Part shown: piece by piece, positions 24,168 through 32,877 of the stretch
How the letters are laid out: every line of letters begins with the position of its first letter
How positions within the stretch are numbered: position 1 is the stretch's first letter
NCBI GenBank assembly: GCA_903878265.1
Contig: CAIRHD010000620.1
Location: 1 to 38,357 of the forward strand
Direction of reading: 5' to 3'
Source: an uncultured Bacteroidales bacterium
GTDB taxonomy: Bacteria > Bacteroidota > Bacteroidia > Bacteroidales > UBA4417
Length of the DNA: 38,357 nt
The notes under the pieces: generated by a model
What the model was told of the DNA's origin: nothing
Seen by the model: the letters and a program-made list of their open reading frames with translations, nothing else
Database searches by the model: none
Made by a program: the position numbers and the translations under genes

Positions 24168-25976
24168 CTAATCAGTTGTTTGTTTTTGAATAATTAGTTT
24201 AGAGTTTACAGCGTAGCCGTCGACCAACAGGCGGGCAAAGTAAACTCCTGGGATTAATCCTGACACATCAAAAGCATAATTGTGAGGACCAGTAGGTTGG
24301 AATTTTTTGGAAATCAAACACTTTACGTTTATACCCTTACAATCGTAAACATTGAGTTCAACTGAAGATTTCTTACCGAGAGTATAGGCAATATGGATTT
24401 GCTGTGTTACAGGGTTTGGAAAAACTCTAAAAGTGAATGAATCAGATTTCAGTGCTTCCGAAGAGGAAAATATCGTTGCCAATCTTTCGTTTAACTGAGC
24501 CAAAAACAGGCTTGGAATTGCCTCAATATGTATGCCCTGAGATTCGACAATCCCTAATGGGTGAGTTGTCCATTGCCCAACATTGGTGATTGGGCCGATA
24601 CAACCAATTGCCCAGTTGCAATGGTACGATTGCGGATCCTGAACAACCATGTCAGTTGCTTCGCAATTCCAGAACATGATTTGCGAACCAGACCAACCGT
24701 GACCGGAACCGGAATCAGCCCTATCCTGAACACGTAGTTGTCCATCGCCAACGATATTATCGAACAAAATACCGGTTGACCAGCGGTGATGCGGACCCAT
24801 ATCGGCATGTTGCTGGGTTGCCGAACAATTGTAAAATACTGTTGGACCAGGAGTCCGGCTCCCATCCACATAATCGTGCCTGCCATTGCGAGTGGTACAA
24901 TTTTTTACCAGACACCTTTGTCCATCCACATTAAACGAATACCTGCGCCCCCCTTCAAGTTGTGAAACCGGATCAAGCATCGAACAGTTGTCAACAGTTA
25001 CAAATGCTGCTCCATCAGCAACATTAACACACGAATAACCAAAGTCGGTTGCCACCACATCCTTTGCCCAGCAGTTTTGCGCATTATCAATAAATACCGC
25101 ATTCCATCCATGGTCTTCATCAGTTGGGGAAGTGTAAGTTGAACTCATTTTCAGGTTCTCGACCCCACAATTCTGAATGCGAGAAGATGAAAATTTTACC
25201 ACATATCCGTTGGCATATTGAGGATCAATCAAATCCATTACCGGCGCATCAAAAGTGAGCACATTCCCTTGGACATCAACAATTTGCCTTTCGTAACTTA
25301 TTTTGTAGGCCGAAGCTGTCCAGTTTGTGGCCGTAGGATCATAATTTGTAAGCAAATCCATGCCAAGCATATGGATCCATGCATCATTGGGTTCGCGCCG
25401 CAAATGAACCCAGTCGCCAACAACAAAGGAATGTCCGGCTTCAACGCTAACCGTTTTTGCTCCTATTGGCACAAAAGCGTCGGTAATTTTTTTCTGGGTT
25501 GCAGAAAATTCACTTTTCCCTGAACTTCCTTTTATGATAATCAAACTGTATTGAGTAGTTCCGGTTGCCCTGAGATTGGTGGATATTCCTTCGCCCCGCA
25601 ATACAATACCACTTGCCGAAACTTTAATGGACTGGCTAATCTGATATGTGCCACTTTTAAACAAGATTGCTCCCCTTAAGCCATTTGACAGGAGAGGCAT
25701 TGCCGCAACTTCGTTGATAGCAGCCTGAATATTTGCGTAATTATCGCCCGAAACTGCATTTATGGTTTTAACAACCTCGACTTCTGGAATTTCAGACTCA
25801 CCATTTTTGTATCCAACACCACTAAAGTCGGGTATTCTGTTGCCTTTTTCATCCGACTGATATACCAGTTTTCCATTAGAATCTAATGAAACCAAAGTAG
25901 AAGTTTGTCCCAATACAAATTCGGATAAGCCTACAAAGCAGATTAGTAAAATAATTATGCTACCTAGTTTTGTCAT
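24168..25976 (-). CDS. Unassigned secreted right-handed beta-helix protein with T9SS tail
   Basis: I do not recognise a characterised family. The 602-residue product has a signal peptide (1-23), a short entry segment with GNRIPDFSGVGY (45-56), a pectate-lyase-like N-cap (NYANIQAAINEV, 79-90), and a long repetitive region (about 100-480) with turns spaced as in parallel beta-helices. It ends in a T9SS type A sorting domain (FRVFPNP at 516-522 to the end). Polar clusters that could form an active site are REPNDAW (194-200), EGGRRYSFNVDGQR (341-354), NGRHDYVDG (364-372) and the HADMGPHHRW segment (390-399). It lacks the PL6 K/R motif. A lyase or hydrolase acting at the surface on the same polymer as its neighbours is the best guess (inference). 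Confidence 0.65.
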   Translation of the reverse strand: MTKLGSIIILLICFVGLSEFVLGQTSTLVSLDSNGKLVYQSDEKGNRIPDFSGVGYKNGESEIPEVEVVKTINAVSGDNYANIQAAINEVAAMPLLSNGLRGAILFKSGTYQISQSIKVSASGIVLRGEGISTNLRATGTTQYSLIIIKGSSGKSEFSATQKKITDAFVPIGAKTVSVEAGHSFVVGDWVHLRREPNDAWIHMLGMDLLTNYDPTATNWTASAYKISYERQIVDVQGNVLTFDAPVMDLIDPQYANGYVVKFSSSRIQNCGVENLKMSSTYTSPTDEDHGWNAVFIDNAQNCWAKDVVATDFGYSCVNVADGAAFVTVDNCSMLDPVSQLEGGRRYSFNVDGQRCLVKNCTTRNGRHDYVDGSRTPGPTVFYNCSATQQHADMGPHHRWSTGILFDNIVGDGQLRVQDRADSGSGHGWSGSQIMFWNCEATDMVVQDPQSYHCNWAIGCIGPITNVGQWTTHPLGIVESQGIHIEAIPSLFLAQLNERLATIFSSSEALKSDSFTFRVFPNPVTQQIHIAYTLGKKSSVELNVYDCKGINVKCLISKKFQPTGPHNYAFDVSGLIPGVYFARLLVDGYAVNSKLIIQKQTTD

Positions 25977-25996
25977 TTAATTCAGGTGGTCAGCTT

Positions 25997-26758
25997 TTAG
26001 TTGTTTTCCTTTGTTTGATGGTTCAGGCTCTGGCAATATTCGTAAGGCAGCACAAATTCACAACCTTCAGAAATCAGAAATTCGATAATTTTGTTAAATT
26101 GCTCCAGCTTTTCGGGCGTCCACTTATTGGGATGACCTTGTAAAATCATGTAATCTGTGAACTTATCTTTGTTTTTGGTGTAATTTTCTTTAAAATATCC
26201 GAACTCAGGGTTTCCTGTTCCGTTTTCGATATTTACCCGATTATCGAGGTATAAAATTCCATTCGTGTTATTCGTAGTTTTGCCGCCAAACATAAAAACC
26301 TTGTAGTTTGGGTTCTCAATAAAAACCCGATTGGTAACAGAATCACTATTATTGTAGGGAGTTCCGAATGTGTGCATTTGTATGTCCAACAGTTTTTTTA
26401 CCAATTGATCAGCTTCTTCAAAATGGGTTTTTTGATATTCGTAAGCTGTTCCCAGAAATTCAGGCCTTACATGATCCAGACCGTGATGCCAGATTTCGAA
26501 AAGGCTTTCCCCTTTTGCATTTTTTGCACTCAGGTTAGTGTTTAAAATCTTCGGTGCACTGCTATCGTTACGGATGGCAATTATCCCAAGTCCGGCTTTG
26601 ATTTGATTCTGTATCAAATAATCTAGCGTTGGCACAAATTGGCAGATTCCCTTTTTGACGGATAAATCATCCAGTTTGAGAATGATTTTTGGGGAAGCTT
26701 TAGAAAAGTTTAACCCCAAAAAACCGATAAATAATAGCAGTGCTATGGCAATTCGCAT
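25997..26758 (-). CDS. Polysaccharide deacetylase-like protein (NodB-type fold)
   Basis: A 253-residue protein with a short signal peptide (about 1-20). Motifs fit a CE4/DUF2334-like deacetylase: ILKLDD (26-31) for the catalytic and metal Asp, WHHGLDH (90-96) for the metal histidines, FGTPYNN as third motif, and QGHPNKW near the C-terminus supplying the late His. The sequence is divergent, so metal ligand assignments are tentative. Its ATG overlaps the sulfatase stop by one base (TAATG), which implies translational coupling. Removing N- or O-acetyl groups together with sulfate would fit an acetylated, sulfated polymer. Polysaccharide-lyase or hydrolase activity is not indicated. Confidence 0.65.
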   Translation of the reverse strand: MRIAIALLLFIGFLGLNFSKASPKIILKLDDLSVKKGICQFVPTLDYLIQNQIKAGLGIIAIRNDSSAPKILNTNLSAKNAKGESLFEIWHHGLDHVRPEFLGTAYEYQKTHFEEADQLVKKLLDIQMHTFGTPYNNSDSVTNRVFIENPNYKVFMFGGKTTNNTNGILYLDNRVNIENGTGNPEFGYFKENYTKNKDKFTDYMILQGHPNKWTPEKLEQFNKIIEFLISEGCEFVLPYEYCQSLNHQTKENN

Positions 26759-28143
26759 TATTCTTCTTTGTTTTTCTTTTTAGTTTCTTTAATCGCTTTG
26801 TTTTTTGCCTTATCCGCATGACGGCCGCTTCCATCACCGGTATCAATGTATCCCCCGGCGGGGTTCAAGCGGTCGAGTTCAGCTTGCAGGCTTTTTCGTG
26901 CATCAAAGGCTTTTGGGTCTTTTGTATCAACAGGAATCAGAATTTCTTCAAAAGGTGCTTTGCTCATATCGAATAATTCTCCGGCCTGATTTAATTTGTA
27001 GTCGGTACTCCTAACATAATAGTTGTTGGCCAATTGAACAAAAATGGATGTTCGGGGATTTCCCTTTTCGCCATGCAACTGTGCGTTAAAGCTTTGGCCA
27101 TCAAGAATTTTATCTTTCGGAAGTTGAGCCCCGGCTATCTCGGCGAATGTGGGAACAAAGTCAACAGCACTGATTAGTTCGCTTGATACTTTTCCGTTTG
27201 GAGTGATTCCTGGCCAATACACAATCAATGGCTCAATGCTACCACCTTCCTCCATCGAACCTTTTTGCCCTATCAGTCTCCGTCCGCCAATGGTTGCAGC
27301 ATCGGCTTTGCCTCCAGCGGTACCGTTGTCGCCAAAGAAAACCAGTATTGTATTATCACTCAGTTTCAGCCGGTCGAGTTCAGTTCTTAACTCACCAACC
27401 AGTTTATCCATATAGGAAATGTTGTCAGCATAAATGTTCTTGCTGTCGGGCTTGCTGTCGGGAGTCGGAAGGATTTCATTATGAACATGCGATAAGGAAT
27501 AATACGCATAAAAGGGTTTATCCTGGTTTTGAGTCATAAATTCAACCAACTTTTTATGCATAACATCCGGTAGGTATTCTTTATCATTCAGCTTTGTTTC
27601 GACGCCATTGACAAGGTAGGTTTTGCCCTTTTCCTGCGTATTCCAATAAACCCCGCTACCCTTGAATTTCAGATAATCGTCAAATCCCCAGTCGGATGGT
27701 TCGAGCGGAAGTTGCCCCCATTTACCGATAGCTGTCGACACATAACCTGCTTGTTTCAGGTAAGCCGGCATAAATGTTTCTACCGAAGGTTTCATTTCGC
27801 CTGTTGCATCCTGGTTGGTGGCTCCGGTGCGAAACAAATGCCGGCCTGTCAGGATAGTTGCCCGCGATGGACCACATAAAGGGGCAGTAAAAGCATTCGT
27901 GAACCTAATGCCTTGGCTTGCAAGTTTATCGATGTTTGGCGTTTTATAATTGTCGGCTCCATAACAACCAACATCTCCGATACCTAAATCATCGGCAAGG
28001 ATGAAAATAATATTGGGTTTCTTTTGCTCTTTTTTTTGAGCTTCAGCTATTGACGGACTCAGCAAGACTAAAATAACAGGCAGGACAAGGACTACAATAG
28101 TCCTAATTAAATTAATGTTCGGAAATTTCCTTAAAATATTCAT
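26758..28143 (-). CDS. S1 family sulfatase (arylsulfatase type)
   Basis: A 461-residue secreted type I sulfatase. A hydrophobic signal (about 12-35) precedes the alkaline-phosphatase-like domain. D51 and D52 (ILADDLG) bind calcium, C90 in LCGPSR is the formylglycine site (C-x-P-S-R, canonical), and GDNG supplies the late metal ligands. The C-terminus is Lys/Glu-rich (KNKAIKETKKKNKEE). It is only distantly like the three iduronate-2-sulfatase-like proteins of this locus, and its GCYGADNYKTPNIDKLA opening is typical of other S1 subfamilies, so it probably removes a different sulfate. It sits between a PL38-type lyase (12 nt upstream) and the deacetylase-like gene it overlaps. A maturase for Cys conversion must be supplied from elsewhere. 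Confidence 0.92.
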   Translation of the reverse strand: MNILRKFPNINLIRTIVVLVLPVILVLLSPSIAEAQKKEQKKPNIIFILADDLGIGDVGCYGADNYKTPNIDKLASQGIRFTNAFTAPLCGPSRATILTGRHLFRTGATNQDATGEMKPSVETFMPAYLKQAGYVSTAIGKWGQLPLEPSDWGFDDYLKFKGSGVYWNTQEKGKTYLVNGVETKLNDKEYLPDVMHKKLVEFMTQNQDKPFYAYYSLSHVHNEILPTPDSKPDSKNIYADNISYMDKLVGELRTELDRLKLSDNTILVFFGDNGTAGGKADAATIGGRRLIGQKGSMEEGGSIEPLIVYWPGITPNGKVSSELISAVDFVPTFAEIAGAQLPKDKILDGQSFNAQLHGEKGNPRTSIFVQLANNYYVRSTDYKLNQAGELFDMSKAPFEEILIPVDTKDPKAFDARKSLQAELDRLNPAGGYIDTGDGSGRHADKAKNKAIKETKKKNKEE

Positions 28144-28155
28144 GGTGTTATTGTT

Positions 28156-29400
28156 TTAATTTTTGTTGTTAAAATCAATCCAGAGCAATGTAGTTTTAAG
28201 TGCCATTGACTCACTGCTTGTAGTACTATTTTTATTTTTCTCCAACGATTTCCATAATTCAAACCACTGCGTACTGTTCCCGGCCAGTGCTGCAAAAAGC
28301 ATGAATTGTCGTGCTGCTGGCTGGCCGTTCCAATGCGAAACATCTTTATTATAGGGCCATTTTGATTTGTTTTGAATATAGGGCATGATAAAATCTAATC
28401 CTTTCAGCAACCCACGGCCATCAGGAAGTGTATAGTTCCAAACATCGAATGTTTTGTCGGAGAGAGTCCAGGCAAGTGAAGCCATAGCATCGAGATTGAA
28501 AAGTGAATATGAGTATGGATTGGTTCTTTCCAATTCGAGGGGAAAACTTCCATCTGCTGCCATTTGGTTGGGCAATAAAGTATTTTTGTACTGATCCAGG
28601 CATTGTTGCAACACTTGTTCATCGCCTACCAAACGTGCATATACAGCTACTTGGGCATGCCACCACATACCGTGGTTGTTTTTTGCAATCATCTCATCTA
28701 TCCCATAAGGATGTGTGGTAAGCCAGGAAAGGAATTGTTTGAACCATTCTTTAATTATCACAATATCCTGGCTTGAAACGAAGGACGATTTCTCCAGAAT
28801 CATTACCGACCGGGCAACATCCATCAACGGAACAGCATCAATAATTCCAACACCACGACCACTGCATATCCCTTTAATTGCTTGAGAATATAGCATATTG
28901 GGATTCATCAGGGTTGCAGTATCAATAAACCAAGCTGTTAAATGCTTCATGGCCGATTTGGCATACTTTTCTTTGCCGGTTAAAAGCCATGCTGAAGTTT
29001 CGGTACTGACAATCCTTGAAAAATACACAAGACATTTATCATGATCCTGAAAACGCTCAGGATTTCTTATTCCATCTTTCCTAATGTAAGGGCCGTTCGG
29101 ATTTGCCGGATCGGGCCACCAATAAGGCCCGTCAGAATGAAAGTCATGTTTACCGCCAACATTGCCAGGACTTGAAAACGCTGTGATTGTCCTGGGTTTT
29201 ACATTAAGAAGTTTATTGGCTGTTCCAAGTACCCTATCACGCTCAACTTCTACGATCTGCTTTACAATAGAATCGTAAGAATTTTGATTCTGATTGACTT
29301 CCGTGCCTTTTCCACTGTTCAGGGCAAAGCCTGTTGGGAAAGATACAAGAAGTATCAGTATTAGGATGAGTATTTTAAAACCTTGATTTAGCATTGCCAT
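28156..29400 (-). CDS. PF05426/PL38-type uronan lyase
   Basis: A 414-residue secreted alginate_lyase-domain protein. Signal peptide about 1-27; then GKHDFHSDGPYWWPDP (83-98), LMNPNMLYSQ (164-173), NNHG at 241-244 and LELERTNPYSYSL with R292 and Y298. It is a close paralogue of the copy at 21874-23049. It starts 3 nt after the stop of the sulfatase at 29404 and ends 12 nt before the next sulfatase, so it is embedded in a sulfatase operon. That placement suggests its polymer is sulfated or becomes accessible after desulfation, which points away from plain alginate and towards a glucuronan-like chain (inference). ATG at 29394 is an alternative start. Confidence 0.82.
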   Translation of the reverse strand: MAMLNQGFKILILILILLVSFPTGFALNSGKGTEVNQNQNSYDSIVKQIVEVERDRVLGTANKLLNVKPRTITAFSSPGNVGGKHDFHSDGPYWWPDPANPNGPYIRKDGIRNPERFQDHDKCLVYFSRIVSTETSAWLLTGKEKYAKSAMKHLTAWFIDTATLMNPNMLYSQAIKGICSGRGVGIIDAVPLMDVARSVMILEKSSFVSSQDIVIIKEWFKQFLSWLTTHPYGIDEMIAKNNHGMWWHAQVAVYARLVGDEQVLQQCLDQYKNTLLPNQMAADGSFPLELERTNPYSYSLFNLDAMASLAWTLSDKTFDVWNYTLPDGRGLLKGLDFIMPYIQNKSKWPYNKDVSHWNGQPAARQFMLFAALAGNSTQWFELWKSLEKNKNSTTSSESMALKTTLLWIDFNNKN

Positions 29401-29403
29401 TTA

Positions 29404-31053
29404 TTATTTCCTTTTCACCTGGGTTGCCAAAAAGTTTAACATTTTTTCATTCATATCTGCGACAGGAACTGAGTACTGAGGGTCATCAGCTACATTAACA
29501 GTTTCATTAGGATCTTTCTGATAATCATATAATTCAGTTGCTACTACCAGTTTTTGATCAAAAATTTGGCTGCTTCTGAAATTATCTTTCATCCAGATAG
29601 TATAACGGTAACGGTTTGTCCGGATGGAATACCCCATGCATTTCCCTACAGCATAACCCAGGCGTTCCGTCTCACCACTTGAACCGCTTCGGGGATACTG
29701 GCTGACGGAAAACTCCTTTACTTTTTTATTCGGCTGTTTCATTACCGGAACCTGACTTTTCCCATCAAGTTGAGTTGGAACCGGAACTCCGGCTAAATCG
29801 CACAAGGTTGGGAAAACATCAACAAATTCAGAGGGCGATGATGAAACAGATGGTTTAATTCCAGGCGATGAAATAATAAGTGGGGCATGAGTTGCCTGTT
29901 CGAAGTTTGTGTGTTTACACCAGAGATTATGATCGCCTAAGTGCCAGCCATGATCGCCCCATAAAACAATAATGGTATTTTCAGTTAATCCTAACGAATC
30001 CAATGTATTTAATAAAACTCCTACCTGAGCATCGGTGTACGAAACGGCTGCATAATAGCCATGAATCAGTTCTTTCTGTTTATCAAGAGGCAGTGTCAGC
30101 CCATAAACCTTTTGGTCGGTAAATTCCAGTAATGCCGGGATATCAGAATAAGCACGTAGTTCGCCTGCATTGTGATAGGCAATATCGGGACCGTTTTTCG
30201 ATTTTTCCTGAAATTCAGCAACAGGCATTTCATCCCGATTATACATATCCCAGTATTTTTTAGGAGCTACAAAAGGCAAATGTGGTTTAGAAAAACCTAC
30301 CGCAAAAAAGAATGGTTTGTTTTCCATTTTCAGTTTCCCCAAAATCTCTTTAGCCCGCAATACATTTGCTCCGTCATTGTAGGCATTATCCGGAACATTG
30401 GCGCACTCAACCGATGGTTTAACCAATTTTGAAACATAAGCATCAATTTCGCCTTTGGTAATTCCTTTATCCTTAGCTTCTTTGTTATATTTTTCCACCA
30501 ATTCCTTGGTTTGAGGCAACTGATATTGACCTAAAGCTGGAAACCCTGTTTCCGGTGAATAATATTTTGCTTCGGTTTTGAAATAATTATAATACGGCAC
30601 GCTCCAGGATGGCGCATCCATTTGTTTGTCAACACATCTCGAATCATATACTTTACCAATCCCTTGGGTTGAATATCCCTGACTGATAAGGTATTGGGGT
30701 AAACTTAAAATATCAGGATTCACATCGCGCATCCTGGTTTTCAAGTCCCAAATCCCGTTGTTATCCGGACGCAGACCTGTCATAATACTGGCTCGTGTTG
30801 GTCCGCATACGGCCTGCTGGCAGTAATTTTGCATGAAAACTGTACCCATTGTTGCCAGTCGGTCAATGTTAGGCGTTTTAATCATTTTATTGCCGTAACA
30901 TCCAAGTATTGGTTTGAGGTCGTCAATGGCAATGAACAGGATATTTGGCTTTTCAGGTTTGGTAAGGCTTTTCTGCGAAAAAGCAGGCGTTGTTATCAAG
31001 CCCAGTAAAACAAGGATTACAATTTGGATTATGCTTATGTGTTTAAAATTCAT
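29404..31053 (-). CDS. Iduronate-2-sulfatase-like S1 sulfatase
   Basis: A 549-residue secreted sulfatase. Signal peptide about 1-26; D44/D45 (IAIDDLKP) and the formylglycine cysteine C83 in AVCGPTR (C-x-P-x-R). The run after it (MTGLRPDNNGIWDL) and the PHLPFVAPKKYWDMY and LWGDHGWHLGDH segments are hallmarks of the iduronate-2-sulfatase branch. It is related to, but clearly more distant from, the two sulfatases at 31254 and 32878 and contains an extra segment around 160-215. The expected role is removal of sulfate from a uronic acid or adjacent sugar. It is followed after 3 nt by a PL38-type lyase gene. Confidence 0.92.
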   Translation of the reverse strand: MNFKHISIIQIVILVLLGLITTPAFSQKSLTKPEKPNILFIAIDDLKPILGCYGNKMIKTPNIDRLATMGTVFMQNYCQQAVCGPTRASIMTGLRPDNNGIWDLKTRMRDVNPDILSLPQYLISQGYSTQGIGKVYDSRCVDKQMDAPSWSVPYYNYFKTEAKYYSPETGFPALGQYQLPQTKELVEKYNKEAKDKGITKGEIDAYVSKLVKPSVECANVPDNAYNDGANVLRAKEILGKLKMENKPFFFAVGFSKPHLPFVAPKKYWDMYNRDEMPVAEFQEKSKNGPDIAYHNAGELRAYSDIPALLEFTDQKVYGLTLPLDKQKELIHGYYAAVSYTDAQVGVLLNTLDSLGLTENTIIVLWGDHGWHLGDHNLWCKHTNFEQATHAPLIISSPGIKPSVSSSPSEFVDVFPTLCDLAGVPVPTQLDGKSQVPVMKQPNKKVKEFSVSQYPRSGSSGETERLGYAVGKCMGYSIRTNRYRYTIWMKDNFRSSQIFDQKLVVATELYDYQKDPNETVNVADDPQYSVPVADMNEKMLNFLATQVKRK

Positions 31054-31253
31054 GATCAGATTTCACTATTTTTTCGACTCACTGCAACCATTTCTACAAA
31101 CTACTTCCTATTGTTTTGTATAGGCACTTTATGCCATGTATTTGATTAAAAGCAGTTTGAATTTCAAGCTTGATGTTTTCCTGAAATTAAATCACCAAAA
31201 TGGTTTATTAAGCTGAATCATTAACAGTCAATTATTTGCTTCAGGACAAACCT

Positions 31254-32834
31254 CTATTCCACCTCATTTCTATTGCTTTTCCCAGTTTTCAGATCGGTTC
31301 TGATGGGTGTTTTAAAATCGGCAATTTTTTCATATTCAAGGCAACTCTTGTACTCGCGCTGCATACTTTCAATAAACAATTTTTCCATTATTTTCTGATC
31401 CTGCTGATATTCAGGCTTATCAATGACACTCACGGTTTCATTGGGATCTTTTTCATAATCGTACATTTCGCGGGCCATCACATATCTATTGTCGTAAGGC
31501 ATGTTTGTCCTGTAGCTATTATTCATCCATTCGGTGTAGCGGAAACGCCCGGTCCGAATGGTATATCCCATCACTTTGCCATTCTCGCGGGGATACTGGC
31601 TGAATGCATATTCATGTAAATTGGCATCCGGCTTTTTAATTGCAGGAACGAGGCTGATTCCGTCCAGATAGTTGGGCACAGGTATATTTGTCAACTCGCA
31701 AAGTGTTGGAAAAACATCAGTAAACTCGCATAATGTAAGAGGTCTTAAACCCGGCTTTGTGCCGGGAACACTCATCATCAGCAGTGTATGAGTAGCTTCT
31801 TCGAAATCGGTGTGCTTGTTCCATAAACCGTGATCACCCAGATGCCAGCCATGGTCGCCCCAGAGCACTATTATTGTGTTTTCGCGGATTCCGAGTTTAT
31901 CAAGTTCGTCGAGCAACTGTAAAATCTGGGCATCCATGTACGACATTGAAGCATAATAGCCGTGTATCAGTTCCCGCTGTTTGTCAGCCGGTAAATGATC
32001 CAGTTCTTTTTCTGAATAACTGTCGAAATCAGGAATATCAGAGTAATTTTTCAATTCGCCTGAGCGATGATAGGCTATATTGGGACTGTTTTGGGCTTTT
32101 TGCTGGAAAGGTGCGAGTTCGAATTTGCTCCTGTCGTACATATCCCAGTATTTCTTTGGTGCTACAAACGGAAGATGAGGCCTCAAAAACCCAACAGCCA
32201 GAAAAAACGGTTTTTCATTCTTGCTTAAGCTATCAAGCAATTCGATTGCCATCCCTGTTAGTTTACCATCATGATAAGTATTATCTGGAACATCGGCGTA
32301 CTCAACAGCTTTTCCCCTTCCTTTCTCGTTTGGGACATAAGGAAGAGCATAAACCGGGCACTTGGCATCACGGTAAGGAATACTCCAGGATGGAGCATCA
32401 TGCCCAGGGCCTGTGCTGCCCATGTGATAAATTTTACCCATTCCGGCTGTTTCATATCCCATTGATTTGAAATATTCCGGAATTGTAATTACGTTAGGAT
32501 TAACTTGCCTGAAATCGGTTACCAAATCCCAAACCCTGGTTTTATCGGGGCGCATACCTGTCATGATACTTGCCCTGGTTGCAGCGCAAATAGCCTGCGA
32601 ACAATAACTCCTTTGGAAAACAATACCTTGGTTTGCGAGCTTATCCATCCCCGGAGTTTTTGCAATCATGTCGCCATAAGCAGCAATGTTTGGTTTAAGA
32701 TCATCAACGGCAATAAAGAGGATATTCGGTTTCTTAGGTTTGGGCACAGGATCAGTGGCAAAAAGCAGGAAAGGCATTAAAATTGTAAAAGCCAAACTCA
32801 GACTGATCGATTGAAAATAGTTGTTTGTTGTCAT
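31254..32834 (-). CDS. Iduronate-2-sulfatase-like S1 sulfatase, tandem copy A
   Basis: A 526-residue secreted sulfatase. Signal peptide about 1-27, D44/D45, C83 in AICAATR (C-x-A-x-R, the Ala form of the formylglycine sequon), RVWDLVTDFR, and the metal/sulfate segment D327-H328 in LWGDHGW with K340. It aligns without gaps over at least the first 340 residues with the 32878 gene, so the two arose by tandem duplication. The family includes 2-O-sulfo-uronate sulfatases such as human IDS; whether this enzyme acts on iduronate, glucuronate or another sugar is not visible. A 200-nt spacer separates it from the next sulfatase gene. Confidence 0.93.
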   Translation of the reverse strand: MTTNNYFQSISLSLAFTILMPFLLFATDPVPKPKKPNILFIAVDDLKPNIAAYGDMIAKTPGMDKLANQGIVFQRSYCSQAICAATRASIMTGMRPDKTRVWDLVTDFRQVNPNVITIPEYFKSMGYETAGMGKIYHMGSTGPGHDAPSWSIPYRDAKCPVYALPYVPNEKGRGKAVEYADVPDNTYHDGKLTGMAIELLDSLSKNEKPFFLAVGFLRPHLPFVAPKKYWDMYDRSKFELAPFQQKAQNSPNIAYHRSGELKNYSDIPDFDSYSEKELDHLPADKQRELIHGYYASMSYMDAQILQLLDELDKLGIRENTIIVLWGDHGWHLGDHGLWNKHTDFEEATHTLLMMSVPGTKPGLRPLTLCEFTDVFPTLCELTNIPVPNYLDGISLVPAIKKPDANLHEYAFSQYPRENGKVMGYTIRTGRFRYTEWMNNSYRTNMPYDNRYVMAREMYDYEKDPNETVSVIDKPEYQQDQKIMEKLFIESMQREYKSCLEYEKIADFKTPIRTDLKTGKSNRNEVE

Positions 32835-32877
32835 TCTTTAATCGTATTTCAAATTGTATTTACTCAAATTTCCGGAT

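Noticed and set aside
31874..32470. Plus-strand 198-codon open frame inside the sulfatase gene
   Set aside because: It lies fully antisense to a conserved sulfatase, has no recognisable domain and shows a low-complexity shadow composition.
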